A stretch of DNA of 64,000 nt from contig CAYNWK010000006.1 in NCBI GenBank assembly GCA_964400875.1, forward strand, positions 9,463-73,462, given 5' to 3'. A program made the position numbers and the translations under genes. The notes under the pieces are model-generated. The model saw nothing but the letters and a program-made list of their open reading frames with translations. It was not told the DNA's origin and made no database searches. The stretch's first letter is position 1. Every line of letters starts with the position of its first letter. This document shows positions 25,725 to 33,889 of this stretch, in pieces. This stretch comes from CAYNWK01 sp964400875. Its GTDB lineage: Bacteria > Chloroflexota > Anaerolineae > Anaerolineales > UBA4823.

Positions 25725-27077
25725 CTAAAGCTGTTGAATCTCAGGGGGAATAGTCGGTTCTACCGGTACTCGCTCTTGCCAGATATCAAAAGTCTCGACC
25801 TGGTATTCCTGACGCTGCTGGGTGAGCCAGGTATCAAAGGCAGTCTGCCGGGCTTGCTCATACTCACTCGTTGAGAGTGGGCGTTCTTCATGTCCTAGTA
25901 CCTGGATAATGTGCCAGCCGAACTGCGTTTCGACCGGCGAACTGATCTCGCCAATCGAGAGACTGAACGCTGCTTTTTCAAAAGTTGGATCCATGCGGCC
26001 GACAGGGAACCAACCTAAATCACCGCCGCTATCCCGGTTGCTATCGTCAATCGAGTATTCGGCAGCCAGATCGACGAAACTTTCTCCTGCGTTTAACCTT
26101 TGGATCACTTCTTCAGCGGTTGCTTCGTCTTCAACCAGGATATGACGAGCCCAGACCTGATCCTGGGTCATGGGTAAATCCCCGGTGATTTCGTCAAGCA
26201 TCTTTTGACGGTACAGCTCGCTCCTGAAGAGCTCGCGAAATTGTGTTTCGCTAAAATTAATCTCCTGATCCAATGTATCGACGAAATCCTGGTAGTTCTG
26301 CTGGTAAGCCTCCAGAGTGTAGGGGGTTGGCGTGGGCTGGGCCGTTGCCTCTGCAGAAGGCGAAGATTCGATGGTAGGACCAGCTACCCCCGTGGATGCT
26401 TCCGTCGCTACGGATGTAGCCTCAGCAAGCGTTGTGGCTTCAACCGTTGATGTAAACTCGGTCGTTGCTTCTACCGTCGGTGAAGCCGTGGGGGTTGGCG
26501 GGATAAGTGCAAGTTGAGTTGCGGAGAGCGTCGAGGTTGGCGCTGTGGTGGGGAGGGTAGTCGGTGTTGGCGCTTCACCCCCGGGATAGTAACCAAAGGC
26601 CTCCTGCAGCATCGCATCGACTTCCTCATCCGTCACAGTGATGCCACGCTTTTCAGCTTCTTGACGGATGATGATGTTCTCAACCATGTTGTTGAGAACG
26701 TCTTGCCCCATGGTGACCGGATCGAGTTGAAATTCGATCTGGCGGAGCGTCTGCAAGAAGAAAGCCTGGGCGTTTTGATCCGAGCCAAACAGCTGCATGT
26801 TCTGGTAGGTATTGAGATACTGCTGGACAAGCTGTCGGCGCTGGTACTTCACCTCCGCTTGAAATTCGCGGGTAGTTATCTTCTCATCCCCAACCGTCGC
26901 GACGGGTTGGCTAGGTTTGATCAAGGCTTGGTCAATAACGCCGAAAGCCAACAGTCCGAAAACAGCGGCGAAGACGACGGCGCCAGTGATGATGATGGCG
27001 CGCCGTTGCCTGCGCTCACGTTGTTCTCGAGCGAGATGTTTCTTGGTAAAAGTCTTCTTCTCCGGATTTTTTGCCAT
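25725..27077 (-). CDS. Membrane-anchored parvulin-type peptidyl-prolyl isomerase (PrsA/SurA-like)
   Basis: A protein of 450 residues. A basic N-terminus (KHLAREQRERRQRR) precedes one membrane helix (about 27-48). A SurA_N-like helical chaperone region (about 60-170) is split by a Thr/Ser/Ala-rich, low-complexity linker (about 173-250). The parvulin domain runs from QVWARHILVEDEATAEEV to ETQFGWHIIQVLG, with the family DLGWFPVGRM motif. It likely folds exported proteins at the outer face of the membrane. The linker may be disordered or glycosylated. Confidence 0.88.
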   Translation of the reverse strand: MAKNPEKKTFTKKHLAREQRERRQRRAIIITGAVVFAAVFGLLAFGVIDQALIKPSQPVATVGDEKITTREFQAEVKYQRRQLVQQYLNTYQNMQLFGSDQNAQAFFLQTLRQIEFQLDPVTMGQDVLNNMVENIIIRQEAEKRGITVTDEEVDAMLQEAFGYYPGGEAPTPTTLPTTAPTSTLSATQLALIPPTPTASPTVEATTEFTSTVEATTLAEATSVATEASTGVAGPTIESSPSAEATAQPTPTPYTLEAYQQNYQDFVDTLDQEINFSETQFRELFRSELYRQKMLDEITGDLPMTQDQVWARHILVEDEATAEEVIQRLNAGESFVDLAAEYSIDDSNRDSGGDLGWFPVGRMDPTFEKAAFSLSIGEISSPVETQFGWHIIQVLGHEERPLSTSEYEQARQTAFDTWLTQQRQEYQVETFDIWQERVPVEPTIPPEIQQL

Positions 27078-27113
27078 CTACAACCTCTGAATGAGCAAGG
27101 CGTTACAAAAGAT

Positions 27114-27170
27114 AGTACGAAAGTCGGCGTTTTTGGGTGGTCTTCGTTCACCCGAAGATCTCCTTTCGTA
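27114..27170. other. Long-range inverted repeat between rpsR and the parvulin gene
   Basis: GTACGAAAG (27114-27122) and CTTTCGTAC (27162-27170) are a perfect 9-bp inverted repeat enclosing 39 nt that can fold further (GGGTG with CACCC). On the minus strand the distal arm is followed by TATCTTTTG. It could be a weak terminator for the rpsF operon or a leader structure for the parvulin gene. The rest of the 27078-27332 gap holds nothing I can name. Confidence 0.4.
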
Positions 27171-27332
27171 CCCCTGATAGGTAAATCTCGATATCGTTTA
27201 CCGTCAGATCAGGTTAAGGGGTATCAGCTCCCTAGATTCTCACTACCAGCCATGATAGGCGGCGCGGCAGTCGAGATCTCTCAATTTATTCAAACCTGGC
27301 GATCTTTATCGCTATCGATCGGCGGCGCCGAT

Positions 27333-27584
27333 TTATCTTAAGGTCTCCCCGGTATAGGGTAGCAAAGCGAGATGACGGGCGCGTTTGATAGCTTTGGCAA
27401 CCGCGCGCTGGTGTTTTGCGCAAGCGCCAGTCTGGCGCCGAGGGCGAATCTTCCCGTTATCCGTGATATAGCGACGCAAAAGATCGACTTGTTTGTAGTC
27501 GATGACAGCGGTTGATTCAGTGCAAAATTGACAAACTCTCGGACGAGCGTAATAACGTCGTCCTGATGGTGCGTAGTTACTCAC
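27333..27584 (-). CDS. rpsR: 30S ribosomal protein S18
   Basis: A protein of 83 residues with the S18 core VDLLRRYITDNGKIRPRRQTG and C-terminal KAIKRARHLALLPYT. It binds S6 on the 30S platform. The N-terminal CQFCTES has a Cys pair kept in some S18 proteins that bind zinc. It is last in rpsF-ssb-rpsR. Confidence 0.97.
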   Translation of the reverse strand: MSNYAPSGRRYYARPRVCQFCTESTAVIDYKQVDLLRRYITDNGKIRPRRQTGACAKHQRAVAKAIKRARHLALLPYTGETLR

Positions 27585-27628
27585 AATTCATACTCCTGTT
27601 TTGATATGGGTAGCGAGAGCACGCTGAC

Positions 27629-28027
27629 TCAAAAGGGAAATTCTTCCTCTTCTTCATCGAGCCCTGTCTCATCATTCTCGTTGGCTGCATCCCGACGGTC
27701 GCCTAGCATAATCATTTCTTTGGCGACGACCTCTGTAGACGAATGTCGCTGGCCTTCGCCATCTTCCCAGCGCCTGGTTTGTAAACGTCCTTCTATGTAG
27801 ACTTGTTGTCCTTTGGACAGGTATTGTTTGCAAATCTCGGCCAGGCTGCCCCAGGCCACGACGTTAAACCACTCGGTTTCCGTGTGGCGCTCGCCGTTGG
27901 CTGTGTTCCAAGACCGGTTGGTCCCAACACTGAAAGAAGTCACCGGGCTACCAGATGGCGTATAACGCATTTCCGGATCGCGTCCCAGGCGGCCGATGAT
28001 CATCACTTTGTTCAAACCTCGGCTCAT
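27629..28027 (-). CDS. ssb: Single-stranded DNA-binding protein
   Basis: A protein of 132 residues: an OB-fold (MSRGLNKVMIIGRLGRDPEMRYTPSG, VVAWGSLAEICKQYLSKGQQVYIEGRL) and a short acidic tail ending EEEEEFPF, the usual site for recruiting repair and replication proteins. The linker before the tail is short. It lies between rpsF and rpsR, the usual place. Confidence 0.97.
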   Translation of the reverse strand: MSRGLNKVMIIGRLGRDPEMRYTPSGSPVTSFSVGTNRSWNTANGERHTETEWFNVVAWGSLAEICKQYLSKGQQVYIEGRLQTRRWEDGEGQRHSSTEVVAKEMIMLGDRRDAANENDETGLDEEEEEFPF

Positions 28028-28045
28028 GACTTTCTCCTTCCTGGT

Positions 28046-28333
28046 TCAGGAATCCTTCTGGGTAATTAGATGGCGAAGAACCGGCTCGAGTAAGCCGATG
28101 TTCCGCTCCAGCTGCCCGCAAAAAGATGGGGCCATCTGGGTGTGCATCAACACGTATTGACCTTCGAGCTGATTGCGGATCGGGTAAGCCAGCTTACGCT
28201 TACCCCAGAGGTCGACTTTCTCGACTTTGCCTTCTCCGTCGTCTATCCAACCGCGGACACGATCGACAACGTCTTTGAAAGCCGACTCATCCAAATCCGG
28301 ATGGACGATAAAAACTAACTCATATGAACGCAT
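28046..28333 (-). CDS. rpsF: 30S ribosomal protein S6
   Basis: A protein of 95 residues, MRSYELVFIVHPDLDE then VDLWGKRKLAYPIRNQLEGQYVLM, a complete S6. The ATG at 28333 is chosen because GGAGG lies 9 nt upstream; an upstream in-frame ATG adds 17 residues foreign to S6. S6 pairs with S18, and the pair often represses its own leader. Confidence 0.96.
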   Translation of the reverse strand: MRSYELVFIVHPDLDESAFKDVVDRVRGWIDDGEGKVEKVDLWGKRKLAYPIRNQLEGQYVLMHTQMAPSFCGQLERNIGLLEPVLRHLITQKDS

Positions 28334-28438
28334 GTTTGAGGACCTCCTTTCCTCGGGATTGCCCTTGGTCGATACCGTTGGCACGCCAAAAGCGGAAGGA
28401 ATCAGTAGGTACTGCTGCGCCTGAACGGCGCGGAGCCA

Positions 28439-28467
28439 AGTTTAACACATAAACACGGGAAATGCAA
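28439..28467 (-). promoter_or_regulatory. Promoter of rpsF-ssb-rpsR
   Basis: On the minus strand TTGCAT (28467-28462), a 17-bp spacer and TAAACT (28444-28439) form a sigma-70-type promoter. The leader before rpsF is about 100 nt, long enough for an S6:S18-binding RNA, which I cannot identify with confidence. Confidence 0.65.
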
Positions 28468-28476
28468 AGGTCTTGA

Positions 28477-28492
28477 GGTGGTCATGACCACC
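28477..28492. promoter_or_regulatory. Perfect 16-bp palindrome upstream of the rpsF promoter
   Basis: GGTGGTCATGACCACC is a perfect palindrome centred about 17 bp upstream of the -35 box of the rpsF promoter. It looks like a dimeric activator or repressor site; no regulator can be named. Confidence 0.45.
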
Positions 28493-28545
28493 GATCGGAG
28501 AACGGCGAGCTTGCAACCAAGGATGCACCTCAATGAAAATACAAA

Positions 28546-28569
28546 AAGGCAGGCTTACTCGCCTGCCTT
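28546..28569 (-). terminator. Terminator after the DUF59 gene
   Basis: AAGGCAGGC (28546-28554) pairs with GCCTGCCTT (28561-28569) around a 6-nt loop, followed on the minus strand by TTTTTGTATTTT. It lies about 36 bp downstream of the DUF59 stop and is a strong rho-independent terminator. Confidence 0.88.
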
Positions 28570-28604
28570 AAATTATTGTTCAATGCGTGTAGTAAAGTGA
28601 TTCG

Positions 28605-28946
28605 TTAGAAAAATCCCCACTCAGCGCCAGCGCCTTCTTCCATCATGCTCGGATCCCACATATCTGCTCCGAGTTCAATGGTCGTAGGGCGCTCTAAAGC
28701 TGATTCGCCCTTCTTGCGCGTCATCTCCAACAGTGCCGGAGCGTAAGGACAGAATGGGGTAGTCATAATCATGCGGATATTGGCCGATTCATCCTCTACG
28801 ATTAGATCTCGAATCAACCCCAGTTCAATGACATTGAGACCAATTTCCGGATCAACAACTTCTCGTAATGCTGTTTTCGCTTTTTCAGCCAGGTCGGGAT
28901 GAGTGGATTCGGCTTGCCAGACAATTTTCTCGCGTTCTTGGGTCAT
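28605..28946 (-). CDS. DUF59/MIP18-family iron-sulfur assembly protein (SufT-like)
   Basis: A protein of 113 residues. The domain KTALREVVDPEIGLNVIELGLI...MTTPFCPYAPALLE has the conserved Cys of the DUF59 family, whose members (SufT, PaaD, eukaryotic MIP18/CIA2) help FeS cluster maturation. The C-terminal tail is acidic and ends EWGFF. Its ATG overlaps the sufR-like stop as ATGA, so the two are co-translated and sit divergent from the suf operon. Confidence 0.88.
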   Translation of the reverse strand: MTQEREKIVWQAESTHPDLAEKAKTALREVVDPEIGLNVIELGLIRDLIVEDESANIRMIMTTPFCPYAPALLEMTRKKGESALERPTTIELGADMWDPSMMEEGAGAEWGFF

Positions 28947-29638
28947 GCAATCTTCTCCGATGAAATCAGCTCAGAATCAGGGGAAACAGATTGGAGATCT
29001 CTTGACAGCTCTTTGGGGACTACATAAGTGCAATGTGAATCTCCATCTAAAACGCATTTGACTTTTTCGGCAGGCAGGTTGAGCATCGAGGAGATCAGGG
29101 TTTGATCGACGAAGCAAACTTCCGGATGGTTTTGACCGACCTGAAAATAAGGGCAACTCACTTCTCGGATATGGTACTGGTCGCCTTTGGCTTCCCATTC
29201 AATGTCGAAACCCTCGTCGGTGAGCAACTCTTTGACCATATCCAAACGTTCTTCCATGGAAAGGCCTTTAAGATGCGTGTCTTGTTTGTACTCATCCACC
29301 AGGTCCTCGGCCATTTGGGAGAAAATTTGCCCGACAACTGAAGCAGGCACATTTTCTTTAAGTTGTTGGAGCAAGCGCAAAGTCAAGCGAAGATAGCGAG
29401 TAGGAAACTGCTCCAAACCGTCGGGAGTCAGGAAGTAAACCCGCCGCGGGCGACCAACGCCATGGCGTTCTTCTTCAGAGCTTACGTATCCATCAGCCTG
29501 AAGCCTCGCGATGTGATGCCGCACCGATATTGGATTGATTTCGACTGCTTCAGCTAAATCATTAATCGTACATCGGTGTTGGCGGAGCAGGGTGTAAAGG
29601 ACACGCTCACGCGTACTTTTTGCGCTATCTTCATCCAT
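28943..29638 (-). CDS. sufR: SufR-like FeS-sensing transcriptional regulator
   Basis: A protein of 231 residues. An N-terminal winged helix (INDLAEAVEINPISVRHHIARLQADGYV) is followed by RHGVGRPRRVYFLTPDG and a long linker. The C-terminal half has Cys residues in VSCPYF, EVCFVD, VKCVLD and HCTYV, four candidate cluster ligands as in SufR. SufR represses suf genes when it carries a cluster. Its position, divergent from sufC with related motifs at both promoters, supports that role here. Cys spacing is C-x12-C then a C-x7-C pair. Confidence 0.87.
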   Translation of the reverse strand: MDEDSAKSTRERVLYTLLRQHRCTINDLAEAVEINPISVRHHIARLQADGYVSSEEERHGVGRPRRVYFLTPDGLEQFPTRYLRLTLRLLQQLKENVPASVVGQIFSQMAEDLVDEYKQDTHLKGLSMEERLDMVKELLTDEGFDIEWEAKGDQYHIREVSCPYFQVGQNHPEVCFVDQTLISSMLNLPAEKVKCVLDGDSHCTYVVPKELSRDLQSVSPDSELISSEKIA

Positions 29639-29784
29639 AACCGATCAACCTCAGTAAAAAACTTACCTATTGTGCGGTTTACGAGCAGGGGGGATAGGTC
29701 GACCGCCGAAGCTCAACGCAAACAACCTTATTTTCCCTCTCAAACCACGCAAAATACATCAGGCTTTTCATCCAAGCCGCGTGC

Positions 29785-29813
29785 AGTATAACATTTGCAA
29801 ATATTTTTGTCAA
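29785..29813 (-). promoter_or_regulatory. sufR promoter
   Basis: On the minus strand TTGACA (29813-29808), a 17-bp spacer and TATACT (29790-29785). The leader to the sufR ATG is about 140 nt. Confidence 0.8.
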
Positions 29814-29819
29814 TATTAT

Positions 29820-29839
29820 AGATATTTATCGTAAAAATT
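29820..29839. promoter_or_regulatory. Candidate SufR operator 1
   Basis: AGATATTTATCGTAAAAATT, containing the palindrome GATATTTATC, ends 6 bp upstream of the sufR -35 box. It matches the motif at 30035 at nearly every position. Confidence 0.6.
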
Positions 29840-29916
29840 ATTTGGTTTCTTGGGGACTGCGTAGAAATGGGAGGCTTGGGGTTCTTGCCACAGCAGATCC
29901 CAAAACATTTAAATTA

Positions 29917-29945
29917 TTGACTCTGAGGGACTTGACTGTTATAAT
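29917..29945 (+). promoter_or_regulatory. Suf operon promoter P1
   Basis: TTGACT (29917-29922), 17-bp spacer, TATAAT (29940-29945). A third, weaker palindrome GATAATTGTC (29962-29971) lies just downstream, near +10 to +20, where bound protein would block transcription. Confidence 0.7.
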
Positions 29946-30034
29946 CTGAAAGAATAAATATGATAATTGTCATAATAATTAAGATCGATTGAGTAGGAAT
30001 CCCGGTTAATCGTGAGACAGACCTGGAATATATT

Positions 30035-30053
30035 AGATATTTATCCTAAATAT
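30035..30053. promoter_or_regulatory. Candidate SufR operator 2
   Basis: AGATATTTATCCTAAATAT repeats operator 1 and runs directly into the -35 box of the second suf promoter. A protein bound here would cover the polymerase -35 contact. Confidence 0.6.
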
Positions 30054-30081
30054 TGACTTTAAAAGACCAGACTGCTATAAT
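30053..30081 (+). promoter_or_regulatory. Suf operon promoter P2
   Basis: TTGACT (30053-30058), 17-bp spacer, TATAAT (30076-30081), an excellent promoter about 100 bp before sufC. Confidence 0.85.
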
Positions 30082-30179
30082 TGCGTCTGGCGTAACAAAC
30101 ACGAGGTTACTCCCGCGAGTATGCGCGGAAAGACCTGGAACAGATCCTGGCTAAATCCTACAAGGAGAAATTTCAATCA

Positions 30180-30953
30180 ATGTCTGAACTGGAAATTCGT
30201 AATCTTCATGCGGGTATAAACGGGCAGGAGATCCTGAAAGGGGTCGATCTGACCATAAAACAAGGTGAGGTGCATGCCTTGATGGGGCCAAATGGCACCG
30301 GGAAATCAACCCTGGCTAATGTCTTGATGGGACATCCTTCGTATGAGGTCACCGAGGGTGAGGCCACCTTCAAAGGTAAGAACATTCTGGAACTTGAACC
30401 GCAAGAACGCGCCCATTTAGGTGTGTTCCTGGCGTTTCAATATCCTGTTGCCATACCTGGGGTCAGTGTGGCCAATTTCCTACGCACAGCGCTCAATGCC
30501 CGGCGCAAGGCCGAAAACAAGGATGATAAAGGGATTCCAATCCCGGAATTCCGCCGCCTGCTGAAAGAAAAGATGGATCTGCTCAAGATGGATCACAGTT
30601 TTGCAGGCCGCTACCTTAACGATGGCTTTTCCGGTGGTGAAAAGAAACGGGCTGAGATCTTACAGATGGCTGCTTTACAACCTGAAATCGCAATTCTTGA
30701 CGAAACCGATTCGGGCCTTGATATTGATGCGCTGAGAATCGTGGCAGACGGGGTCAATGCACTGAGAGGTACCGAACTGGGTGTGCTGGTGATCACGCAT
30801 TACCAACGCATTTTGAACTATATCGTCCCTGATTACGTGCATATCATGCTAAGCGGCCGCATTGCCGAATCTGGCGGACCGGATTTAGCGCTTCATTTGG
30901 AAGAAAAAGGCTACGATTGGCTGCGCGAGAAGAACGGCGCGGTGCCGGCGTAA
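30180..30953 (+). CDS. sufC: Fe-S cluster assembly ATPase SufC
   Basis: A protein of 257 residues, ABC-type ATPase with GPNGTGKSTLAN (Walker A), FLAFQYPVAIPGV (Q-loop), FSGGEKKRAEILQ (signature) and IAILDETDSGLDIDAL (Walker B). It drives the SufBC2D scaffold. AAGGAG lies 12 nt before the ATG. First gene of the operon. Confidence 0.98.
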   Translation: MSELEIRNLHAGINGQEILKGVDLTIKQGEVHALMGPNGTGKSTLANVLMGHPSYEVTEGEATFKGKNILELEPQERAHLGVFLAFQYPVAIPGVSVANFLRTALNARRKAENKDDKGIPIPEFRRLLKEKMDLLKMDHSFAGRYLNDGFSGGEKKRAEILQMAALQPEIAILDETDSGLDIDALRIVADGVNALRGTELGVLVITHYQRILNYIVPDYVHIMLSGRIAESGGPDLALHLEEKGYDWLREKNGAVPA

Positions 30954-30998
30954 TTTATCGAAGATGGTTGAACCAGTGATGATTACTGGAGGTAAGTG

Positions 30999-32405
30999 AT
31001 GAGTTCAGACGCCAAAATACTTGAAGGTATCGGCGAATATAAATATGGGTTTCGTGATCCGCAGACTTATGTCTTCAGGCCAGAAAGAGGGTTAAATCGG
31101 CAAGTCGTCGAGCAAATCTCTGCGATGAAGCAAGAGCCGCAGTGGATGCTTGAGTTCCGCTTAAAGGCGCTGGAGCATTTCCAACAGCGTCCCATGCCGA
31201 CGTGGGGCGGCGATTTATCCTCGTTGAATCTGGACGAAATTTATTTTTACACCCGGCCTACGGATAAAGAGGGTCGCAACTGGGAAGAAGTTCCGGATAC
31301 GATTAAAAACACGTTCAACAAGCTGGGCATACCGGAAGCCGAACAGAAATTTCTCGCCGGTGTTGGCGCTCAATACGAATCCGAGATGGTTTACCACAAC
31401 ATCCAAAAGCACCTAGAAGAACAGGGCGTAATTTTCAAAAGCATTGAGAACGGGTTGCGCGATCACCCGAATTTGTTCCGCGAATACTTCGGGACCGTGA
31501 TCCCTATCGAGGACAACAAATTTGCAGCGCTCAACAGCGCAGTTTGGTCCGGTGGCTCCTTTTTGTACATCCCTCCGGGAGTAAAGGTCGATTTACCGCT
31601 CCAAGCCTATTTCAGGCTGAACGAAGCATCCACGGGACAGTTCGAACGAACGATGATCATCGCCGACGAAGGCTCTTCAGCGCATTACGTGGAGGGCTGC
31701 ACGGCGCCGATCTACACGACTAATTCCTTCCACAGTGGAGTGATCGAAATCATCGTGAAAAAGGGCGCGAGGATGCGCTATACGACCATCCAAAACTGGT
31801 CGAATAATATGTTCAATCTGGTCACCCAGCGGGCTATCGTTCACGAAGACGCCACGATGGAATGGGTCGATGCCAATCTCGGTTCGAAACTGACCATGAA
31901 ATATCCATCTTGCTACCTGGTCGGTGAACGAGCCCACGGAGAGATTCTCTCTATGGCATTCGCCGCGCAGGGCCAGCACCAAGATACAGGCGGCAAGGTA
32001 ATTCACGTCGCGCCGAATACCACCAGCAAGATCACTTCGAAATCCATCAGCAAGAGTGAAGGCCGGGCTTCTTATCGTGGCTTGCTTAAGGTTCATAAAG
32101 GAGCCACCAACTCCCGTTCCAACGTGGTTTGCGATGCCTTGCTGCTCGACCCGCAGTCACGCTCTGACACTTACCCGTATATCGAAATCGATGAGGATGA
32201 GGTCAGCGTGGGTCATGAAGCTTCGGTTTCCAAAATTGGGGAAGAGCAGCTGTTTTATTTGATGAGCCGGGGGTTGAGCGAAGAACAGGCTACGGGGATG
32301 ATTGTATCCGGTTTTATCGAGCCACTGGTCAAAGAACTGCCGATGGAATACGCAATCGAGATGAACCGACTGATCCAGCTGCAGATGGAAGGCTCGATCG
32401 GGTAA
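30999..32405 (+). CDS. sufB: Fe-S cluster scaffold protein SufB
   Basis: A protein of 468 residues. YKYGFRDPQTYVFRPERGLN, SIENGLRDHPNLFREYFGTV and the beta-helix core AHYVEGCTAPIYTTNSFHSGVIEI with the conserved Cys are standard. The C-terminal ends EEQATGMIVSGFIEPLVKEL. It is the site of cluster assembly with SufD and SufC. The ATG at 30999 is preferred over the GTG three bases earlier by spacing to GGAGG. Confidence 0.98.
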   Translation: MSSDAKILEGIGEYKYGFRDPQTYVFRPERGLNRQVVEQISAMKQEPQWMLEFRLKALEHFQQRPMPTWGGDLSSLNLDEIYFYTRPTDKEGRNWEEVPDTIKNTFNKLGIPEAEQKFLAGVGAQYESEMVYHNIQKHLEEQGVIFKSIENGLRDHPNLFREYFGTVIPIEDNKFAALNSAVWSGGSFLYIPPGVKVDLPLQAYFRLNEASTGQFERTMIIADEGSSAHYVEGCTAPIYTTNSFHSGVIEIIVKKGARMRYTTIQNWSNNMFNLVTQRAIVHEDATMEWVDANLGSKLTMKYPSCYLVGERAHGEILSMAFAAQGQHQDTGGKVIHVAPNTTSKITSKSISKSEGRASYRGLLKVHKGATNSRSNVVCDALLLDPQSRSDTYPYIEIDEDEVSVGHEASVSKIGEEQLFYLMSRGLSEEQATGMIVSGFIEPLVKELPMEYAIEMNRLIQLQMEGSIG

Positions 32406-32438
32406 ACGACGAGCACATAAAGGATACAAGACTCAAAC

Positions 32439-33794
32439 ATGGCAGAAAGAGTTGTTGTCACGCGTAAAAGACGCTCGGAGCGCGAGGCGTCTAAAAAGTT
32501 TGCTTTTAAAAAAGCGATGGTCCCATACCTCTCCGGGGATGAACACTCCAGTGAATTCATAAGGAACTACCGCGAGCAAGCCTGGGAAGACTTCCAAAGC
32601 CTTCCGATGCCGAAAACGACCGATGAACCCTGGCGGCGAACCGACATTCGGGGGTTGGCGGCGGGTTCATTCAAGCTTGCCAGCGCTGGCGATAGCGAGA
32701 ATCTGGCGCCTGTCTCTAAAGAGCTTTTGCAGCCGCTGGTGGCCGATGAACACGGCGGACAAATTCGAATGCTTCCTGGCGGAGTTCAGGTTGACCTGGA
32801 TCCAAAACTATCCGAGAAAGGCGTAATTTTTACAGACCTGGCTACCGCTGAACGAGATCACAGCGATCTTTTAGCACAAATCATGGGCCGGATTGTACGC
32901 ACGGACGAGAGTAAATTCTCGGGGATGACCGCCGCGCTTGCTCAAAACGGCGTGCTGCTTTACGTGCCTCGTGGTGTGCAAATCGAAGAACCGCTGCACA
33001 GTATTTTGTGGGGACCGGGGGTAGATCTAGCATACTTCTCACACTTGATCGTCTGGATCGAAGAAGGCGCTTCGGCAACTTATGTCCATGAGGCCGCTTC
33101 ACCGACTGAAAAGAGCGGGCAGACCCTGCACTCCGGAATTGTAGAGATTCATGTTGGCGATGCCGCGAATTTTCGCTTCGTCGAGCTTCAATCCTGGGGC
33201 GAACATGTGTGGAATTTCAGTCACGAGCGAGCCCGGGTAGGTCGGGACGCGACTTTCGATTGGGTATTCGTTGCCGTTGGCAGCCACCTGACCAAGAACT
33301 TTTCTGATCTCGATTTGATCGGTCAGGGATCGACCGGCCGGATGTCCGGATTCTATTTCACCGACGGCGTCCAGCATCTGGACCACGATACGCAGCAGAA
33401 TCACATGGCGCCGAATACGACCAGCGATCTGTTGTTTAAGGGCGCGCTCACCGATCGCAGTCGGTCAGTCTGGCAGGGGATGATCTATGTCGCGCCGGGG
33501 GCACAAAAAACGGACGGCTACCAGGCAAATCGAAACCTCGTGCTGAGCAAAAACGCACGCGCCGACTCAATCCCTGGATTAGAAATCTTGGCGGATGACG
33601 TGCGCTGTACGCACGGGGCCACGATAAGTAAAATCGAACCGGAGGAGATGTTCTATCTACTCAGCCGAGGCATCCCGAAACGACAGGCCGAGAGGCTCGT
33701 CGTCGGAGGATTCTTCAGTCCGATCATGGACCGCATCCCTTACGAAGGTGTGCGGAACCGGTTGACCAAGGCGATCGAAGAGAAGATGGGCTGA
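32439..33794 (+). CDS. sufD: Fe-S cluster assembly protein SufD
   Basis: A protein of 451 residues in the SufB/SufD family: ASATYVHEAASPTEKSGQTLHSGIVEIHV, YFTDGVQHLDHDTQQNHMAP (rightmost part of the helix) and DDVRCTHGATISKIEPEEMFYLLSRG with the conserved Cys-x-His. The basic N-terminus (RKRRSERE) is longer than usual. It partners SufB around SufC. It follows sufB by 33 bp. Confidence 0.95.
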   Translation: MAERVVVTRKRRSEREASKKFAFKKAMVPYLSGDEHSSEFIRNYREQAWEDFQSLPMPKTTDEPWRRTDIRGLAAGSFKLASAGDSENLAPVSKELLQPLVADEHGGQIRMLPGGVQVDLDPKLSEKGVIFTDLATAERDHSDLLAQIMGRIVRTDESKFSGMTAALAQNGVLLYVPRGVQIEEPLHSILWGPGVDLAYFSHLIVWIEEGASATYVHEAASPTEKSGQTLHSGIVEIHVGDAANFRFVELQSWGEHVWNFSHERARVGRDATFDWVFVAVGSHLTKNFSDLDLIGQGSTGRMSGFYFTDGVQHLDHDTQQNHMAPNTTSDLLFKGALTDRSRSVWQGMIYVAPGAQKTDGYQANRNLVLSKNARADSIPGLEILADDVRCTHGATISKIEPEEMFYLLSRGIPKRQAERLVVGGFFSPIMDRIPYEGVRNRLTKAIEEKMG

Positions 33795-33889
33795 TCCACG
33801 CGGCTTCTTGCAGCCGTTACAATTGAGGTGCTAATGCCGGCGAATCAGCGTGAGAGCGTACACGTCGATTCGCTAATAGCGCGTATAGA

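Larger units (their letters stand above)
29639..30179. promoter_or_regulatory. 541-bp sufR-suf intergenic regulatory region
   Basis: The only gap above 300 bp. It is AT-rich compared with its surroundings and carries one promoter for sufR, two for the suf operon, and three GATA-N2-TATC-type palindromes. The part next to sufR (29639-29780) is its untranslated leader, with nothing I can name. The suf leader from about 30088 to 30179 ends in AAGGAG before sufC; no known riboswitch is recognisable. Confidence 0.8.

Noticed and set aside
29959..29975. TGATAATTGTCA as a Fur box
   Set aside because: It is only half the usual Fur array and fits the GATA-N2-TATC shape of the two stronger motifs nearby; I prefer a SufR-type site but cannot exclude Fur.
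33795..33889. Stem CGGCT/AGCCG after sufD as a terminator
   Set aside because: There is no T run, the stem is 5 bp, and the downstream genes look like part of the same operon.
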